Below are positions 15,148 through 24,194 of a stretch of DNA of 48,557 bases, in pieces (position 1 is the first letter of the stretch; every line of letters starts with the position of its first letter). Made by a program: the position numbers and the translations under genes. Under the pieces are notes generated by a model, which was not told where the DNA came from, did not search any database, and saw only the letters and a list, made by a program, of their open reading frames with translations. The stretch spans positions 67,825 to 116,381 of the forward strand of contig CAMBCF010000001.1 of assembly GCA_945864585.1 (NCBI GenBank), read 5' to 3'. This stretch comes from Bordetella parapertussis (lineage in GTDB: Bacteria; Pseudomonadota; Gammaproteobacteria; Burkholderiales; SG8-41).

Positions 15148-15675
15148 CTACCAGGTCGGCGCTTTGGGGTTGTCGCGCGCGGCCTCCAAGGTTTCGTGGC
15201 GCGGCCCGGGACTCATGGGGCGCGAGCGTTGATCCGGCCCGAGCTGGTCCATGTCGCAGAACAACTCCACGTGGTAGCCGTCCGGATCGAGAAACTCCAC
15301 ACTGGTGTGACCGCCGAGCCGCCGGCGTCCCTGGAAGGTGATCGGTACCCCGCGCTCTTGCAGGTAGGCCCGGACGTCGAACAGCTCCTCTAACCCGCCC
15401 ACCTGCATCGCGAAGTGATTGAGACGCACCGCGTCTTCGGCAGGTTTTTCGGCATTCGGGCCAGCCGACGGGAAAAGCCCGAGGGTATGGTGGTCGCCCA
15501 CTGCGGTGAGAAAAGCCCCGCCGGTTTCCTGCCGGTCTGAAACCCGGAAATTCAAGACTTCAGTGTAAAACTTGATAGAGCGCTCCACGTCGCCGACCTG
15601 GAGGACGATGTGGCCCAATTTGCGGATGCGGACCGGACTCTGCCGTATGGCTGGCCTGGCTTTGACTTGTTCCAT
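15148..15675 (-). CDS. VOC-family (glyoxalase/extradiol dioxygenase-like) protein
   Basis: The 175-residue protein starts at the ATG at 15675 with AAGGAG nine bases upstream. It contains one VOC module pair: KLGHIVLQVGDVERSIKFYT near residue 18 (first metal-ligand His), VRLNHFAMQVGGLEELFDV near residue 83 (His), and SVEFLDPDGYHVELFC near residue 128 (Glu). His, His and Glu fit a divalent-metal site. The last 30 residues are Pro/Arg-rich with no evident fold. It is the last gene of the minus-strand catabolic run, after the enolase-superfamily gene. Confidence 0.88.
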   Translation of the reverse strand: MEQVKARPAIRQSPVRIRKLGHIVLQVGDVERSIKFYTEVLNFRVSDRQETGGAFLTAVGDHHTLGLFPSAGPNAEKPAEDAVRLNHFAMQVGGLEELFDVRAYLQERGVPITFQGRRRLGGHTSVEFLDPDGYHVELFCDMDQLGPDQRSRPMSPGPRHETLEAARDNPKAPTW

Positions 15676-15799
15676 AAGACGCTTCTCCTTGGTTGCGTAA
15701 GGCGCAATGCTTCGCTTCAAGTGTTCCCTTGTCCCATTGCGCCATGGTTACTTTGCAAACCGCATTCGGGGCAATAAGGATTGCGCACTGTAAAGTTAT

Positions 15800-16897
15800 C
15801 TAAGGGACACTGCCGTACTTTTCCAGCAAGTCGCGATTGATCTCGATGCCGAGCCCCGGACCCTGAGGCACGCTCACTATCCCGTCGGTATGGGAAATCG
15901 GTTCGCGCGCGAGCCCGGTGCGCAGCGCGTTCTCGCTCATATCGTACTCGAGCAACGCCGGAAACGGTTCAAGCGCGCGCGGAGAATCGGGCAACACTGC
16001 GAGCAAATGCAGCGTTGCGGCGAGACGGATCGCGGTGCCGAACATGTGGGGGATCACTCGCACGTGGTTGGCGCTCGCCATCGCGGCGATTTTCCTGAAC
16101 TCGGTGAAACCGCCGCACACGCACACGTCAGGCTGAATAATGTCCAGTGCGCCTTGCTGAATCATGCGGCGGAAAGCCCAGCGGCCGCGCAGTTGCTCGG
16201 CGCCGGAAATCCGCATGTTCAGGGCGCGGCGAATCTCCACGTAGCCTTCCACGTCATCGGCGGCAATCGGCTCCTCGAACCACAGCAGGTTATTTTCTGC
16301 AAGCCGCTGGCCTACCGCTATGGCAGCGCCGCGGTCATAGCCGCAATTGGCATCGACCGCGAACAGTATGTCGTCGCCGATGGCGCGGCGCACTGCTGCC
16401 ACATTTTTGATGTCATAGTCCGCGCCAAAGCCAACCTTCATTTTCATCGCCTTGAAACCCTGATCCGCGTAGCCGCGTGCTTCCGCTACCAGGGCGCCGG
16501 TTTCATCCGCGCTTTTGCGGCGGAAGAGGCCGGTGGCGTAGGCCTGCACGCGATCGCGAAAAGCGCCCCCCAGCAAGTGGTGGATCGGCTGATCGAGCGC
16601 CTTGCCCATGATGTCCCACAGCGCGATGTCGATGGCGCTGATCGCCGCGGTATCGGTGCCTTGCTTGTGCAGTCCTTCCCAGATCACTTCGTTGTGAAAC
16701 GGATTGCGGCCGATGACCTGCGCCTCGATCGCGCGGCGCGCCGGCACGATGGCGCCTTCGCCCCATCCGGTAATCCCGTTGTCGGTGATGACTTCGACCA
16801 CGCCGAACGCGCGCTCGCGGGTGGTGCGCATCGCGTTGGAGAAAGGTTGCTGTACCGGATAGACCAGCGAGTAGGTCTTGACGTCAACGATCTTCAT
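15800..16897 (-). CDS. Mandelate racemase/muconate lactonizing enzyme family protein (acid-sugar dehydratase-like)
   Basis: The 365-residue enolase-superfamily enzyme abstracts a proton alpha to a carboxylate. The lid domain (1-120) has TDNGITGWGEG. The barrel has KAMKMKVGFG with the KXK acid/base Lys, VDANCGY (metal Asp), WFEEPI (metal Glu), ISGAEQL (metal Glu), IIQPDVCVCGG with the Asp of the His-Asp dyad, and VIPHMFGTA with its His. These are the residues of the mandelate-racemase subgroup, so dehydration or epimerization of an acid sugar is likely. It follows the Gfo/Idh/MocA gene by 12 bases, consistent with a sugar-acid operon. Confidence 0.93.
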   Translation of the reverse strand: MKIVDVKTYSLVYPVQQPFSNAMRTTRERAFGVVEVITDNGITGWGEGAIVPARRAIEAQVIGRNPFHNEVIWEGLHKQGTDTAAISAIDIALWDIMGKALDQPIHHLLGGAFRDRVQAYATGLFRRKSADETGALVAEARGYADQGFKAMKMKVGFGADYDIKNVAAVRRAIGDDILFAVDANCGYDRGAAIAVGQRLAENNLLWFEEPIAADDVEGYVEIRRALNMRISGAEQLRGRWAFRRMIQQGALDIIQPDVCVCGGFTEFRKIAAMASANHVRVIPHMFGTAIRLAATLHLLAVLPDSPRALEPFPALLEYDMSENALRTGLAREPISHTDGIVSVPQGPGLGIEINRDLLEKYGSVP

Positions 16898-16909
16898 GGC
16901 TGACTCCGA

Positions 16910-18016
16910 TTACAGCACCACCTTCTGCCGCTGCCCGGTTTCCGACGCACGCACGATGGCATCCAGCATGCGGTGACGGCGCACGGCGTGATCAAAGTCG
17001 GCTTCAATGGGCGCACCGCTGCGTATCGCCTCGGCGAACTTCACCCACATCTGTCCCACATCGTAAGAAGGGCCGAGGCCGCGCACTTCCTCGGGCACGG
17101 TTTTGAGGCGATCCGGCACCGGCAATTCCTGCAGTGCCTTGTCGTCTTTTTTCCCGCCCATGATTTTGCGTCTGACTTCCTGCCCGGCCTCGCCGCCGCC
17201 GATCATCGCCAGCGTGCCTTCGGTGCCGTAAATTTCAAAACGGTAGCCGGTGCCGTGATACGGATGCACGCCGAGATTGGCGCTGACTACGGCGCCGCCT
17301 TCGAGCTTGCCCGTGAGCATGATGTTGTCGGGCGAAGTGACATCCACGTATTTCTTGGTGTCGGTCTCAAACCACCGCGGCACCTGGGTGCTGACCACCG
17401 CCGCCACCTCGGTCAGTTCGCCGGCAACCATGCACAAGGCATCCATCGAGTGTCCGAAGGTGATGGTCAGAGTGTTCGCTCCCAGGGTGACATCCTTTTG
17501 CCAGGTGCGGTCCGAGGTGCGGGTCAGCACGCCGCTGCCCATGTGCGTCATGTTCACCGACAGCATTTGCCCGACATAACCGTCCTTGATCAGTTCGCGC
17601 ATGTAAAGATAGGCGGGTGACGCGCGCCGCTGCAGGCCCACCATGGTGCGCACGTTTTTCTTGCGCGCCAGTGCCGCCATCTCCTCGGCTTCTTTGGTAT
17701 TTGCGCCCAGCGGCCACTCGCAGTAGACATGCTTGCCGGCTTCCACGGCGGCATTCGAGATTTTGTAGTGCGCCGGCACGCGCACCGCGACGAGCGCTGC
17801 TTCTATCTGCGGATCAGCACCCATGGCGGTCAGATCGCTGTAGGCTTTCTTCACGCCAAACTTGTCGGCTGCCGCCTGCGCGGTGTCGGCGTGCGCGGTA
17901 CACACCGCATGGAGATTAATTTCCGGCAGCTTCTGCAACGCGGGCGCGTGGGCACTAGGCCCCCAGCGTCCGCCTGCACCGATAAACGCAACACGCAGAG
18001 GTTCAGATATAGCCAT
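16910..18016 (-). CDS. Gfo/Idh/MocA-family NAD(P)-dependent oxidoreductase
   Basis: The 368-residue enzyme starts at the ATG at 18016 (MAISEPLRVAFIGAGGRWGP); GGAG lies seven bases upstream, which favours it over the ATG at 18028. The Rossmann fold covers residues 1-125: VAFIGAGGRWG is the dinucleotide fingerprint, and GKHVYCEWPLG, with Glu-Trp-Pro in place of Glu-Lys-Pro, loses the conserved Lys. The C-terminal half is the alpha/beta substrate domain (YRFEIYGTEGTLAM). The family oxidizes sugars, polyols or related hydroxyl compounds. It is followed after 12 bases by the enolase-type gene, so both probably act on one sugar acid. Confidence 0.92.
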   Translation of the reverse strand: MAISEPLRVAFIGAGGRWGPSAHAPALQKLPEINLHAVCTAHADTAQAAADKFGVKKAYSDLTAMGADPQIEAALVAVRVPAHYKISNAAVEAGKHVYCEWPLGANTKEAEEMAALARKKNVRTMVGLQRRASPAYLYMRELIKDGYVGQMLSVNMTHMGSGVLTRTSDRTWQKDVTLGANTLTITFGHSMDALCMVAGELTEVAAVVSTQVPRWFETDTKKYVDVTSPDNIMLTGKLEGGAVVSANLGVHPYHGTGYRFEIYGTEGTLAMIGGGEAGQEVRRKIMGGKKDDKALQELPVPDRLKTVPEEVRGLGPSYDVGQMWVKFAEAIRSGAPIEADFDHAVRRHRMLDAIVRASETGQRQKVVL

Positions 18017-18088
18017 AGGGATCTCCAAAAAATCTTGTTTAAAAACGATGGTTTACGTTCAATTTGGGCGCTGGAATTTCCCGCGCCA

Positions 18089-18442
18089 TTACTTTATTTC
18101 GAGAAACTCAAGCTGCACGCCATCCGGCCCTTCGAAAAAACACACGCGGCGGTTGCCGGTCACTACGGTCTCTTCAAGGATGCCGATGCCCTGCGCCTTG
18201 AGCCTGGCGACTACCGCATCGAGTTCGTCGGTGTCGATGGCAATATGTTCCATGCCGTATTTTTGCTCGCGTTTTTGCGTCGGGTGCAGGTCGGTGATAT
18301 TCAGCGACAGGCCGTCGAGATCCACGCGATAGCCACTCGCCGACTGGCTGGTGATTTTTGCGCCGAAGGTGTCAACGTAAAACTTCGCGGTCTTTTCCGG
18401 GTTTTTGGTCTTTAGATGCAGGTGATTGAGTTTTATGGTCAT
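18089..18442 (-). CDS. Small VOC-family protein
   Basis: The 117-residue single-domain protein starts at the ATG at 18442 (MTIKLNHLHLKTKNPEKTAK), with GGAG nine bases upstream. Metal-ligand-like residues are His in LNHLHLKT, His in YGMEHIAIDTDE near residue 68, and Glu in DGVQLEFLEI at the end. This fits a glyoxalase/fosfomycin-resistance-fold protein that would dimerise to form active sites. It is a member of the minus-strand catabolic cluster, 72 bases upstream of the Gfo/Idh/MocA gene. Its substrate is unknown. Confidence 0.88.
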   Translation of the reverse strand: MTIKLNHLHLKTKNPEKTAKFYVDTFGAKITSQSASGYRVDLDGLSLNITDLHPTQKREQKYGMEHIAIDTDELDAVVARLKAQGIGILEETVVTGNRRVCFFEGPDGVQLEFLEIK

Positions 18443-18553
18443 CGGTGTCTCCGTCAGTAATGAAAATCTGGAAAAACGGGCGTTCGCTTTCCGCGCCACT
18501 TTACCACTTCAATGCGTTTGCCTTTGGCCACAGGAAACACGCTGAAATAGCGT

Positions 18554-18569
18554 GCGCTGCGCGCAGCGC
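18554..18569. repeat. Perfect 16-base palindrome
   Basis: GCGCTGCGCGCAGCGC lies between the Bug gene ending at 18627 and the VOC gene starting at 18442. It can form a GC-only hairpin but has no T-tract, so it is not a classical intrinsic terminator. It might be a protein-binding site or an mRNA-stabilising stem. Confidence 0.6.
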
Positions 18570-18626
18570 GGCCGAGAAATGTGTAGTCAAGTTATTGATT
18601 TTAAATATTTCATCAGGAACGCCAGG

Positions 18627-19646
18627 CTACTCCGGCTTAAACCCGCCGACCCGGATGATCGACTGAAAGCGCAGATACTCCTCCTGCATATGCCGCATAA
18701 AACCATCCGGAGTGCTGTCGGGCGTTGACTCGGCCCCCTGACGCACAAAGCGCGCACGCAGCGCCGCTTTGCGCAGCGCGCGCGCGATATCGCTATGCAA
18801 CTGCTCGACGATGCGCCGTGGTGTGCCGATGGGCGCGACGATGCCGCACCAACTGTCGAACTGCGCTTCGGGCAGCCCCACTTCGGCGATCGCAGGCACG
18901 TCTGGCAGCGTGGGGCTGCGCTGCGGCGTCATCACTGCCAGCGCGCGCAGACGCCCCTCGCGCACCGGTCCCAGCGCCGCCGGCAGCGTATAGATGGCGT
19001 AGTGCACGCGCCCCAACGCCATCTCGACAAAAGAATCCGTCGCTATCCTGAACGGCACATGCACGGCTTCGATGCCGAGCGCACGCGAGAACACTTCCGC
19101 CGCGAGATGCGACGCCGAGCCTATGCCCAGCGACGCATAGTTCAACTCGCCGGGACGCACCCGCGCGTAGGTGACGAAATCGCGCGCCGTGCTTACCGGC
19201 AGCGTGCGCGTGATCGCCAGCACATTGGTGATCGACGCCACATGCGCCACGCCGACGATATCGGCCAGCGCACGGTACGGCGCTTGTTCGCGCATCAGCT
19301 CGGTGATCAGCCGTGTGACGCCGATCATACCCAGCGTGTAGCCATCGGCACGCGCCTGCGACACGCGCTTGTTGCCGATCAGCCCCCCCGCACCCGGACG
19401 ATTTTCGATCAGCACTCGGCGCTGATAAGTGGTCTCAAGCTCGTCAGCCAGCAGGCGCGCAAAGAAGTCGTCTGCCGCCCCCACCGACGACGCTACGATG
19501 ATGCGAATGGGCTTGACCGGATAGTAGTCCTGCGTCGCCCAGCTTACGGCGATACTCTGCGCTGCGGCAAACCATACGCCCAGCGCGCAAATTGCCCGGC
19601 GCAATACGCTGTTCGATAAGAAACGCGGAATAAAGGCTTCTAACAT
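18627..19646 (-). CDS. Bug/TctC family receptor
   Basis: The 339-residue precursor is taken from the ATG at 19646 (MLEAFIPRFLSNSVLRRAIC); no strong ribosome site is seen, and the frame stays open to 19721. The hydrophobic export signal is ICALGVWFAAAQSIAVSW. The first loop is unusual: IIVASSVGAADDFFARLLAD instead of PFxPGGxxD, so the ligand loop has no Pro-Gly-Gly turn. ENRPGAGGLIGNK, RPGELNYASLGIGSASHLAA and VHVPFRIATDSFVEMALGRV follow. The PF-RI variant of PYKG is further evidence of a distinct ligand. It ends in the family's usual GGFKPE-like tail. Confidence 0.9.
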   Translation of the reverse strand: MLEAFIPRFLSNSVLRRAICALGVWFAAAQSIAVSWATQDYYPVKPIRIIVASSVGAADDFFARLLADELETTYQRRVLIENRPGAGGLIGNKRVSQARADGYTLGMIGVTRLITELMREQAPYRALADIVGVAHVASITNVLAITRTLPVSTARDFVTYARVRPGELNYASLGIGSASHLAAEVFSRALGIEAVHVPFRIATDSFVEMALGRVHYAIYTLPAALGPVREGRLRALAVMTPQRSPTLPDVPAIAEVGLPEAQFDSWCGIVAPIGTPRRIVEQLHSDIARALRKAALRARFVRQGAESTPDSTPDGFMRHMQEEYLRFQSIIRVGGFKPE

Positions 19647-19738
19647 AGTCTGGGGAAACCAGCGGGTCGCCTGCGTGGCAGCGGGCATTAAGCACCAAAT
19701 ACGAAGGCGCCGCAACCGCAATTCTTAAACCTGCGCGT

Positions 19739-20758
19739 TTACTCCCCGCGAATTCCTGCGGCTTTCACCACCCTCGCGTACTTGCTGATCTCGCTGCGGA
19801 TAAAGCCGGCGAAATCCTCAGGCGAACCGCCACCCGGCTCCTGCCCCTCACCAATCAAGCGCTTGCGCACCTCAGGCGAAGCGATGACGCGTGCCACGTC
19901 GGCGTTGATGCGCGCAACGATGTCCACTGGCGTCGCCGCCGGCGCGAGTAGTCCGAACCACACACTGGTGGTCATCTCCGGGTAGCCTGATTCGATGAAC
20001 GTCGGCACGTTAGGAATCATAGGCAGGCGCTTTTCGCTGCCGGTTGCAAGCGGGCGCAGCCTGCCCGCCTCGATCAATTGCAAAATCGACGAGACGCCGA
20101 CGAAAATCATCTCCACGTGGCCGCCGACGCCATCGGTGATTGCCGGTGCACTGCCCTTGTAGGGTACGTGCACAATGTTGATGCCCGCCGTCAGCTTGAG
20201 CAGCTCGCCGGCCATGTGATTCGCCGAGCCTTGCCCGCCCGAGCCGAAGTTGAGCTGCCCCGGCCGTGCCTTGGCGAGCGCGATCAACTCGCGCAGAGTC
20301 CGCGCAGGCACCGAGGGGTGCACGCTCATCACATTGGGCACGCGCGTGCACAGGATGATCGGTGCGAAATCCGTGAGTACGTCGAACGGCAACGTGCGGA
20401 ACAGCGACTTGTTGACCGCGATCGGCGGCGCCACCAGCAGCAAGGTGTAACCATCCGCAGGCGCACGTGCCGCCAGTTCGGTGCCGATATTGGTCGAACC
20501 GCCGGGACGGTTGTCGAGCAACACTGGCTGACCCCACAGCGGCGACACGCGCTGAGCGACGATGCGCCCGATCATGTCAGCGTTCGCGCCAGGGGCGAAG
20601 GGCACAATGATGCGCACCGGCTTGAGCGGATAGGCCTGTCCTATGCTGGAGGAAGTGGGCTGCGCCCCTGCCGCAGTCGCCAGCGCGCAAAGGGCGACCG
20701 GCCATACGCTGGCGGATGGCCGCACGATACAGTGCTTTGAGACGGTGCGTCGCATCAC
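19739..20758 (-). CDS. Bug/TctC family receptor
   Basis: The 339-residue precursor has a signal (PVALCALATAAGAQP) preceded by a basic N-region of about 18 residues. Family motifs are YPLKPVRIIVPFAPGANADM, LDNRPGGSTNIGTELAARAP, DGYTLLLVAPPIAVN, VPYKGSAPAITDGVGGHVEM and KYARVVKAAGIRGE. It begins 14 bases after the second enolase-type gene and precedes another Bug by about 90 bases, so two receptors and an enolase are read together. Neighbouring receptors may serve substrate and product of one pathway. Confidence 0.93.
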   Translation of the reverse strand: MMRRTVSKHCIVRPSASVWPVALCALATAAGAQPTSSSIGQAYPLKPVRIIVPFAPGANADMIGRIVAQRVSPLWGQPVLLDNRPGGSTNIGTELAARAPADGYTLLLVAPPIAVNKSLFRTLPFDVLTDFAPIILCTRVPNVMSVHPSVPARTLRELIALAKARPGQLNFGSGGQGSANHMAGELLKLTAGINIVHVPYKGSAPAITDGVGGHVEMIFVGVSSILQLIEAGRLRPLATGSEKRLPMIPNVPTFIESGYPEMTTSVWFGLLAPAATPVDIVARINADVARVIASPEVRKRLIGEGQEPGGGSPEDFAGFIRSEISKYARVVKAAGIRGE

Positions 20759-20772
20759 GTATCTATTTGTGT

Positions 20773-21864
20773 TTACACGCGCATACGCGCAATGATCGCG
20801 GTATCGGGGTCTTTGCCGAGGCCGGGCTCCTGTGGTATCGCGAAGTCGCCGTTCCTGGGGATGATCTGTTCGCCAAAAGGCGTCTCGGCGAAGTCGCAGT
20901 AATAGCGTTCAATCCACACCTCGCGTGCGGCTGCGGCGCATACGTGTATCGAGGCCAGCAGCCCCGGACCAAAGTACGGTGAATGCGGCACCACGGTCAC
21001 ACCAAACGCTTCACCCAGCGCGAAGATCTTGCGCATTTCGGTAACGCCACCGATTTTGGTCACGCTGGGTTGCGCAAAACTCACTGCGCCCGCTTCCAGC
21101 AGCCGTTTGAATTCCAAAAAATTGGAGATGTTTTCACCAGCGGCAATCGGCGCCGGGCTGGCGGCGCGCAAGCGCGCGAGGCCGCTGTGGTCGTCGGGCG
21201 GATAGACCGGCTCTTCGATCCACGCGAGTTTCATATCCACCCACTCGCGCGAGATGGCAATCGCCTCATCCACCGTCCACGGGCACGAGCAATCCACCAT
21301 CAGCGGCACCTGGGGACCGCAGGCTATGCTGGCAGCGCGCACAATATCGCTTTTATTTTCGTGCAGCTTGATCAGCCGGTAGCCGCGTCCTAAGGCCTCG
21401 GCGATTTTATCCACCACCATTTTTTTGTCGCCATAACGCAGCAGACTGGCATACGCGGGCAGCGTGGCGCGCGCGCTGCCGCCGAGCAGTTTGTAGAGCG
21501 GCAGTCCTGCGCGTTTGGCGGCGATATCCCACAGCGCAATATCCAGCCCGGAGATGGCATATACCGTTGGCCCGCTGCGGCCGGTGTTGTAGAGACCGCG
21601 GTGCAGGTCAGCCTGGATTTGCGAGATTTGCGACGGGTCTTTGCCGATCACGCGCGGCGCGATGATTTGCGCAATAGCCGTGCAAGTGCTTTGCCAGCCG
21701 GCGTTGGAAAAAGCTTCGCCCCAGCCGGTGACGCCTTCGTCGGTTTCCACCTTGACCAGTACGGTATGCACATCATTCTTCGGCGCGCCGCTGGCGTGCG
21801 GCACGGCAGCGTCGAGCACCAGCGGCGTGCGGATGAGTATGGGTTCGATGCGGGTAATTTTCAT
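20773..21864 (-). CDS. Enolase-superfamily protein with altered acid/base motif
   Basis: The 363-residue protein of the mandelate racemase/muconate lactonizing type has a capping domain with TDEGVTGWGEAFS. In the barrel are LIKLHENK (KXH instead of KXK), LMVDCSCPW (metal Asp), WIEEPV (Glu), AAGENISN (Glu), FAQPSVTKIGG and VVPHSPYFGPG. The Asp of the usual His-Asp dyad position (QPD in the paralog at 15800) is Ser here, while a Lys appears in TKIGG as in muconate-lactonizing-type members. Chemistry may differ from the other enolase in this window. Bug genes flank it on both sides on the same strand (44 and 14 bases away). Confidence 0.9.
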   Translation of the reverse strand: MKITRIEPILIRTPLVLDAAVPHASGAPKNDVHTVLVKVETDEGVTGWGEAFSNAGWQSTCTAIAQIIAPRVIGKDPSQISQIQADLHRGLYNTGRSGPTVYAISGLDIALWDIAAKRAGLPLYKLLGGSARATLPAYASLLRYGDKKMVVDKIAEALGRGYRLIKLHENKSDIVRAASIACGPQVPLMVDCSCPWTVDEAIAISREWVDMKLAWIEEPVYPPDDHSGLARLRAASPAPIAAGENISNFLEFKRLLEAGAVSFAQPSVTKIGGVTEMRKIFALGEAFGVTVVPHSPYFGPGLLASIHVCAAAAREVWIERYYCDFAETPFGEQIIPRNGDFAIPQEPGLGKDPDTAIIARMRV

Positions 21865-21908
21865 AGTCCTGCTCCTGAAGGTAACTTATCCATCAATTCG
21901 CCGTGCCA

Positions 21909-22898
21909 TCAATCCAGCGTTACACCGGCGGCCTTGATGATCTTGCCCCAGGTGGCGGTTTCCTGGCGGATGAAAGCGGCGAATTGTTCCGGCGTGGTTA
22001 CCCTGGTTTCAGCGCCTTGCGACAGCAGTCGTTCCTTGGTCTCCGGCGCGTCCAGTGCTTTGGCCAGCGCGGCATGCAGCCTGGCGGAAATCTCCTTCGG
22101 TGTTGCGGACGCGATGACCACACCATACCAATTGTCGGCACGAACGCTGGGATAACCCGCTTCCGTCATCGTCGGCACCTGCGGCAGCGTGGCCTGACGT
22201 TTGGCGGTGGCCACCGCGAGCGCGCGCAGCTTGCCCGACTTCACATGCGGCAGCAGCACCGGCACATCGAGTATGGTCAGCGACACATGGCCGCCCAACA
22301 GATCAATCACCGCGGGCGCAGCGCCTTTGTACGGCACATGCACAAGCTTGATGCCGGCGGCGGCGCGCAGCGATTCCACCGCGAGATGCGGCATGCCGCC
22401 ATTGCCGGTCGAACCGTAAGCGATCTGATCCGGCCTTGATTTTGCGAGCGCGACCAGCTCTTTGGTCGTTTTCACCGGCAGCGACGGGTGCACCACCAAC
22501 ATTTCAGGCACTGTGACCGCAAGTGTCAGCGGCGCCAGCTCGCGACCTATATCTATCGGCAACTTGGCGTACAGGTTCGGCGCAAATACCAGCACACCGG
22601 TGCCGGCGAAGTACACCACATAACCATCGGCGGGCATGGTCCTGGCGACATATTCGGCGGCGATCATACCGCTGACGCCGGCGCGATTTTCAACAATCAC
22701 CTGCTGGCCTATGACTTCCGTCATTTTTTGTGCAATGCTGCGGGCGAAGAAATCTGCCGGGCCACCCGCCGGAAATCCAACCACCATGCGTATCGGCTTG
22801 GTGGGAAAATTCGCGGCGCCACCCGGCGCTTGCGCGAGCGCAGGCGTGGTGCAGGACAAGGCCGCGGCCAATGCGGCAAGGCGCAACGGGGTACGCAT
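21909..22898 (-). CDS. Bug/TctC family receptor
   Basis: The 329-residue precursor starts at the ATG at 22898 (MRTPLRLAALAAALSCTTPA) with GGAG about eight bases upstream. Signal cleavage is predicted at ALAQA. Motifs are FPTKPIRMVVGFPAGGPADF, ENRAGVSGMIAAEYVA, DGYVVYFAGTGVLVFAPNLY, LVVHPSLPVKTTKELVALAK, VPYKGAAPAVIDLLGGHVSL and TWGKIIKAAGVTLD. It is the first gene of the run leading to the second enolase and is divergent from the Bug at 23112, with about 210 bases between starts. Confidence 0.94.
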   Translation of the reverse strand: MRTPLRLAALAAALSCTTPALAQAPGGAANFPTKPIRMVVGFPAGGPADFFARSIAQKMTEVIGQQVIVENRAGVSGMIAAEYVARTMPADGYVVYFAGTGVLVFAPNLYAKLPIDIGRELAPLTLAVTVPEMLVVHPSLPVKTTKELVALAKSRPDQIAYGSTGNGGMPHLAVESLRAAAGIKLVHVPYKGAAPAVIDLLGGHVSLTILDVPVLLPHVKSGKLRALAVATAKRQATLPQVPTMTEAGYPSVRADNWYGVVIASATPKEISARLHAALAKALDAPETKERLLSQGAETRVTTPEQFAAFIRQETATWGKIIKAAGVTLD

Positions 22899-23111
22899 GA
22901 ACGTCTCCGGTTCTGTATTTGAACAAGGAAAAGGGATAGCGCGGAAAGGCAAAACATATCATACCTGCCACACACGATCAGCGGGCGTATGCAAACAACG
23001 AAGAAAAATCAGCCTTCATGCGTCTGGTTGCTCAAACATTGGGTAGACTTGTTGTACCGGCGGGCACAGGTAAGGCCTGAACTAATCCACACCCGCGCGG
23101 AGGAGGCAAAC

Positions 23112-24194
23112 GTGAAGACACCAGCACCCCGGCGCCAGGCCGCTGCCTGCGTCAGCAACGATAGGGGTTGCGCGCGCTCTTTAAACGAGCGCAACAGGCC
23201 TGTCCCTGCATCCATCGTCGGCATAGCCGCGCTGCTCACAAATGGCGTGGTTGGTATGGTATATAGCTGCGCCGTCCACGCGCAACGCGCCGACGACTAC
23301 CCTGCGCGCGCGGTGCGTGTGGTGATTCCGTTCGCTCCCGGCGGGCCGCCGGATGTCATCGGCCGGCCCTTGTTGCAAAAATTGTCGGAGGCCTTCAACC
23401 AGCCGTTTGTGTTTGACAACCGCCCCGGCGCGAGCGGCTCGCTGGGCACGGACATGGTGGCGAAAAGCGCGCGCGACGGCTATACCCTGCTCTATACCAC
23501 GGGCTCGCACAACACCAACACACTGCTGATCCGCAAGCTGCCGTATGATGCGCGCCGCGATTTTGCGCCGATCTCGCAGATCACCCTGTCCTACGGCCAG
23601 GTGCTGGTGGTGCATCCTTCAGTGCCGGCGAAAACACTGCCGGAATTTATCGCGCTGGCGCGCGCCCGACCAGGCGCCCTGCATTTCGGCTCCGCCGGTG
23701 TCGGCAACATTACGCACTTGTCGGGTGAAATGCTGATGGCGGCGGCCAGGATAAAACTCACGCACGTGCCCTATAAAGGCGCCGGCCCTGCGCAAAACGA
23801 TCTGCTCGGCGGCCACATCGAATTGATGTTTCCCAGCATTTCTCAGGTGGGGCCGTATATACAGACACGACGCGTGCGTGCGCTGGCGCTCGGTGGCCCC
23901 GTGCGTGCGCCGGTGCTGCCGGACGTGCCGACCTTTGCCGAGCACGGCCATCCGGCAGTGGACACGCCAGGCTGGCAGGGGATGTGGGCGCCCGCCGGCA
24001 CGCCGCAGGAACGCATCGCGCGCTTGCACACCGAAATCGCACGCATACTTAGAGCGCCGGACATGCGCACACGCATCGAAGATTCCGGTCTGCGGCCCAT
24101 CGGCAACACGCCGCAGGAGTTCAGCGCTTTTATCGAACTCGATTACGCGTTTTTCGAGAAGGCTATTCGGGCGGCCAAAATCGAACCACAGTGA
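23112..24194 (+). CDS. Bug/TctC family receptor
   Basis: A GTG at 23112 preceded by AGGAGG at five bases is the likely start, giving 360 residues; an ATG at 22989 is in frame but has no such site. The N-region is long and basic (about 35 residues) before the hydrophobic signal IVGIAALLTNGVVGMVYSC, cleaved near VHAQR. Motifs are YPARAVRVVIPFAPGGPPDV, DNRPGASGSLGTDMVAKSA, DGYTLLYTTGSHNTN, LVVHPSVPAKTLPEFI, VPYKGAGPAQNDLLGGHIEL. It ends KIEPQ, and the trailing bases are tandemly duplicated (see 24183-24210). Confidence 0.92.
   Translation: MKTPAPRRQAAACVSNDRGCARSLNERNRPVPASIVGIAALLTNGVVGMVYSCAVHAQRADDYPARAVRVVIPFAPGGPPDVIGRPLLQKLSEAFNQPFVFDNRPGASGSLGTDMVAKSARDGYTLLYTTGSHNTNTLLIRKLPYDARRDFAPISQITLSYGQVLVVHPSVPAKTLPEFIALARARPGALHFGSAGVGNITHLSGEMLMAAARIKLTHVPYKGAGPAQNDLLGGHIELMFPSISQVGPYIQTRRVRALALGGPVRAPVLPDVPTFAEHGHPAVDTPGWQGMWAPAGTPQERIARLHTEIARILRAPDMRTRIEDSGLRPIGNTPQEFSAFIELDYAFFEKAIRAAKIEPQ

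Noticed and set aside
15890-16903. A 337-codon plus-strand frame opposite the first enolase-type gene
   Set aside because: It is antisense to a protein with all enolase-superfamily active-site residues, so it is a shadow.
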